Positions 7,318-8,706 of a stretch of 8,706 nucleotides of DNA are shown here, one piece after another. Source of the stretch: a bacterium (GTDB lineage: Bacteria > UBP14 > UBA6098); the NCBI GenBank assembly GCA_030642425.1, contig DAOWNU010000060.1:1-8706 (forward strand). The letters are read 5' to 3'. The notes below the pieces were generated by a model. That model saw only the letters and a program-made list of their open reading frames with translations, was not told the DNA's origin and did not search any database. Made by a program: the position numbers and the translations under genes. Numbering within the stretch: the first letter of the stretch is position 1; every line of letters begins with the position of its first letter.

Positions 7318-7392
7318 GGGATCGAGGGATCGAGGGTTCGAGGGTTTTTGTATTTCCCTTGACCCCTTGAACCCTCAACCCCTTGAACCCTT
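7318..7392. repeat. GGGATCGAGGG / CCCTTGAACCC repeat cluster
   Basis: The left arm (7318-7344) has three G-rich units, GGGATCGA, GGGATCGA and GGGTTCGA, then GGG. The right arm (7356-7392) has C-rich units such as CCCTTGA and CCCTTGAA. The arms are imperfect inverse complements and could fold into a long hairpin with an 11-nt T-rich loop. It may be a dispersed element. Confidence 0.6.
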
Positions 7393-7494
7393 CTTTCAAT
7401 AACATAGGAGCACTTTCCATAATCTGCAATAATTGTTCGGGTGGAATTTGTGAAATATGCGGGTTAGGAAGATTGAAATGCGAAAAAATATCCC

Positions 7495-7523
7495 TTGCGC
7501 ATAGCGAAAAGGCATCATATATT
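7495..7523 (+). promoter_or_regulatory. Weak candidate promoter for the repeat-protein gene
   Basis: TTGCGC at 7495-7500 and TATATT at 7518-7523 are separated by 17 nt. The -10 box is good and the -35 box is poor. If used, the untranslated leader would carry the whole repeat element at 7545-7606. This is only a candidate. Confidence 0.25.
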
Positions 7524-7544
7524 GTGGGCGATGTAACTATAAAT

Positions 7545-7606
7545 GACGCAGAGCGTCGGGGAAGACGTTCCCACGCGGGAGCGGGAGAACGAGAGAACGA
7601 GAGAAA
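7545..7606. repeat. GACGCAGAGCGTC-type dispersed repeat
   Basis: GACGC (7545-7549) pairs with GCGTC (7553-7557) around AGA. It is followed by GTTCCCACGC at 7567-7576 and an imperfect inverse partner, then GAGAACGAGAGAACGAGAG. The order of these blocks resembles a repeat common in several environmental bacterial groups, whose translation often appears as false short proteins containing DAER and SHAGA. It ends just before the ribosome binding site of the next gene. Confidence 0.65.
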
Positions 7607-7612
7607 AAAGGA
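7607..7612 (+). promoter_or_regulatory. Ribosome binding site AAAGGA
   Basis: AAAGGA lies 6 nt before the ATG at 7619. It directly follows the repeat element and supports this start. Confidence 0.7.
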
Positions 7613-7618
7613 AATAAG

Positions 7619-8706
7619 ATGAGAAGGACAACGCTCGCTGTTATGTTCGCAATTACGATAGCCAGTTTCGCACTCGCCGGGTGGGAACGCACCTATGGCG
7701 GTAGCTACGAGGATGTTGGCTACTCCGTAGCGCAGACTTCCGACGGTGGATATATTATCGCAGGAGGGACATCCTCCTTCGGCGCAGGTGAGCGCGATGT
7801 CTATCTTGTTAAATCCGATAGCGATGGCGACACATTATGGACGCGCACATACGGCGGAACCGAGTGGGATATTGGCTATTCCGTAGCGCAGACGTCCGAC
7901 GGCGGATATATTATCGCAGGAGAAACAGCCTCATTCGGCGCAGGCGGGTCTGATGTCTATCTTGTTAAAACGGATACCGATGGCGACACATTATGGACGC
8001 GCACTTATGGCGGAAGCGACTCTGATAGGGGCTCATCCGTCGCGCAGACGTCCGACGGCGGATATATTATCGCAGGATACACAGGCTCCTTCGGCGCAGG
8101 CGGGTCTGATGTCTATCTTGTTAAAACGGATACCGATGGCGACACATTATGGTCACGCACCTATGGCGGAGGCGACTATGATTGTGGCTCCTCCGTAGCG
8201 CAGACGTCCGACGGCGGATATATTATCGCAGGATACACATGCTTCTTCGGCGCAGACTATACTGATGTCTATCTTGTTAAAACAGATTGCGATGGCGACA
8301 CTTTATGGACGCGCAACTACGGAGGAAGCGCAGAGGATGTAGGCTACTCTGTTGCGCAGACGTCCGACGGCGGATATATTATCGCAGGATACACAGAATC
8401 CTTCGGCGCAAGCGTGTATGATGTCTATCTTGTTAAAACCGATGCCGACGGCGACACGTTATGGACGCGCACTTATGGCGGAAGCTCCACTGATTATGGC
8501 GGCTCCGTATCGCAGACGTCCGACGGCGGATATATTATCGCAGGAGGGACATCCTCCTTCGGCGCAGGCGGGTATAATGTCTATCTTGTTAAAACAGATG
8601 CCGACGGCGACACATTATGGACGCGAACTTATGGCGAAGGCGACTATGATTGTGGCCTCTCCGTCGCGCAGACGTCCGACAGCGGATATATTATCGCAGG
8701 ATGGAC
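7619..8706 (+). CDS. Secreted 52-residue tandem-repeat (propeller-like) protein, 3' end outside window
   Basis: The frame runs from the ATG at 7619 to the window end without a stop, giving 362 complete codons. Residues 1-20 form a signal peptide: two arginines, a hydrophobic core, then A-L-A before G21. There is no lipobox cysteine, so export with cleavage by signal peptidase I is expected. From W22 on, the protein is six full copies and one partial copy of a 52-residue unit. Its conserved landmarks are W-T-R-T-Y-G-G, SVAQTSDGGYIIAG, FGA, DVYLVKTD and DGDTL. The alternating pattern resembles bacterial beta-propeller-type repeats such as SBBP, and each unit is about one blade long; this assignment is inference. 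Invariant D-x-D-G-D at the unit end could bind metal. Such proteins often end in a secretion-sorting domain, but the end is not visible. A role outside the cell or on its surface is likely and the ligand is unknown. Confidence 0.9.
   Translation, partial: MRRTTLAVMFAITIASFALAGWERTYGGSYEDVGYSVAQTSDGGYIIAGGTSSFGAGERDVYLVKSDSDGDTLWTRTYGGTEWDIGYSVAQTSDGGYIIAGETASFGAGGSDVYLVKTDTDGDTLWTRTYGGSDSDRGSSVAQTSDGGYIIAGYTGSFGAGGSDVYLVKTDTDGDTLWSRTYGGGDYDCGSSVAQTSDGGYIIAGYTCFFGADYTDVYLVKTDCDGDTLWTRNYGGSAEDVGYSVAQTSDGGYIIAGYTESFGASVYDVYLVKTDADGDTLWTRTYGGSSTDYGGSVSQTSDGGYIIAGGTSSFGAGGYNVYLVKTDADGDTLWTRTYGEGDYDCGLSVAQTSDSGYIIAGW
7682..8706 (+). repeat. 156-bp tandem repeat array, 6 full plus 1 partial copies
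   Basis: The TGG codons that open the units fall at 7682, 7838, 7994, 8150, 8306, 8462 and 8618, exactly 156 nt apart each time, with no insertion or deletion. GTCCGACGGCGGATATATTA is identical in repeats 2 to 6; repeats 1 and 7 differ at one or two bases. GATGTCTATCTTGTTAAA is identical in repeats 1 to 5, with one change in repeat 6. The array continues beyond the window. Confidence 0.97.

Larger units (their letters stand above)
7161..7618. other. Intergenic region with terminator and two repeat clusters
   Basis: Between the DUF4870-like gene and the secreted repeat protein lie the terminator (7189-7222), a GAGGGATCGAGGG-type cluster (7318-7392) and a GACGC-AGA-GCGTC element (7545-7606). 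A frame open from 7383 to 7622 encodes a short stretch with paired cysteines, but it has no ribosome binding site and its second half is repeat sequence, so I do not call it a gene. Nothing else is recognised. Confidence 0.65.

Noticed and set aside
7383..7622. Open frame of 79 residues on the plus strand with a C-x-x-C, C-x-x-C cysteine pattern
   Set aside because: It has no ATG start or ribosome binding site, its second half is translated repeat sequence, and it overlaps the ribosome binding site and start of the better-supported gene at 7619. The cysteine spacing is probably chance.
7953..8198. Plus-strand open frame inside the repeat array with its own internal repeats
   Set aside because: The 156-nt period is a multiple of three, so every alternative frame also repeats. 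It lies wholly inside the secreted repeat-protein gene and has no start signal.
7682..8706. CRISPR array as an explanation for the regular repeats
   Set aside because: The period is 156 nt with continuous coding sense and no unique spacers, so it is a protein repeat.

Overview
The window looks like a piece of chromosome from an uncultured bacterium. It has moderate GC content, bacterial-type ribosome binding sites, short palindromic repeats between genes, a multi-PAS hybrid histidine kinase, a polyprenyl-phosphate sugar transferase and a secreted repeat protein. This mix is common in environmental Gram-negative-like lineages such as the FCB group and candidate phyla near it. That placement is an impression from gene style, and no marker gene here fixes the taxonomy.

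Layout. (1) Positions 2-4753 (+): the 3' part of a very large hybrid sensor histidine kinase. It reads PAS (partial), PAS, GAF, six more PAS domains, HisKA, HATPase_c and a C-terminal receiver. The true start lies before the window. (2) Positions 4754-5199: about 450 bp without a gene, at the convergent junction, filled with unrelated short inverted and direct repeats. (3) Positions 5200-6603 (-): a membrane sugar transferase that starts exopolysaccharide or O-antigen-type glycan synthesis. A near-ideal sigma70-like promoter sits so close to its ATG that the mRNA may be leaderless. (4) Positions 6604-6746: a divergent, AT-rich promoter region. (5) Positions 6747-7160 (+): a small DUF4870-like membrane protein with two blocks of seven prolines at its C-terminus, followed by a clear intrinsic terminator. 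(6) Positions 7161-7618: no convincing gene, with two more repeat clusters. (7) Positions 7619 to the window end (+): the 5' part of a secreted protein built from exact 52-residue (156-nt) tandem repeats. It is open at the window edge.

The genes do not form an operon: neighbours are convergent, divergent, or separated by a terminator and repeats. A loose theme is the cell envelope and sensing (signalling kinase, surface glycan initiation, small membrane protein, secreted repeat protein), but nothing in the sequence shows that they work together. The most notable signal is the 156-nt repeat array. It has no length variation, its silent sites are strongly conserved, and its differences fall at a few fixed codons, with variable blocks reused between non-adjacent repeats. 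I see no tRNA, rRNA, CRISPR array, transposase or phage gene, and no clear evidence of a new multi-gene system.
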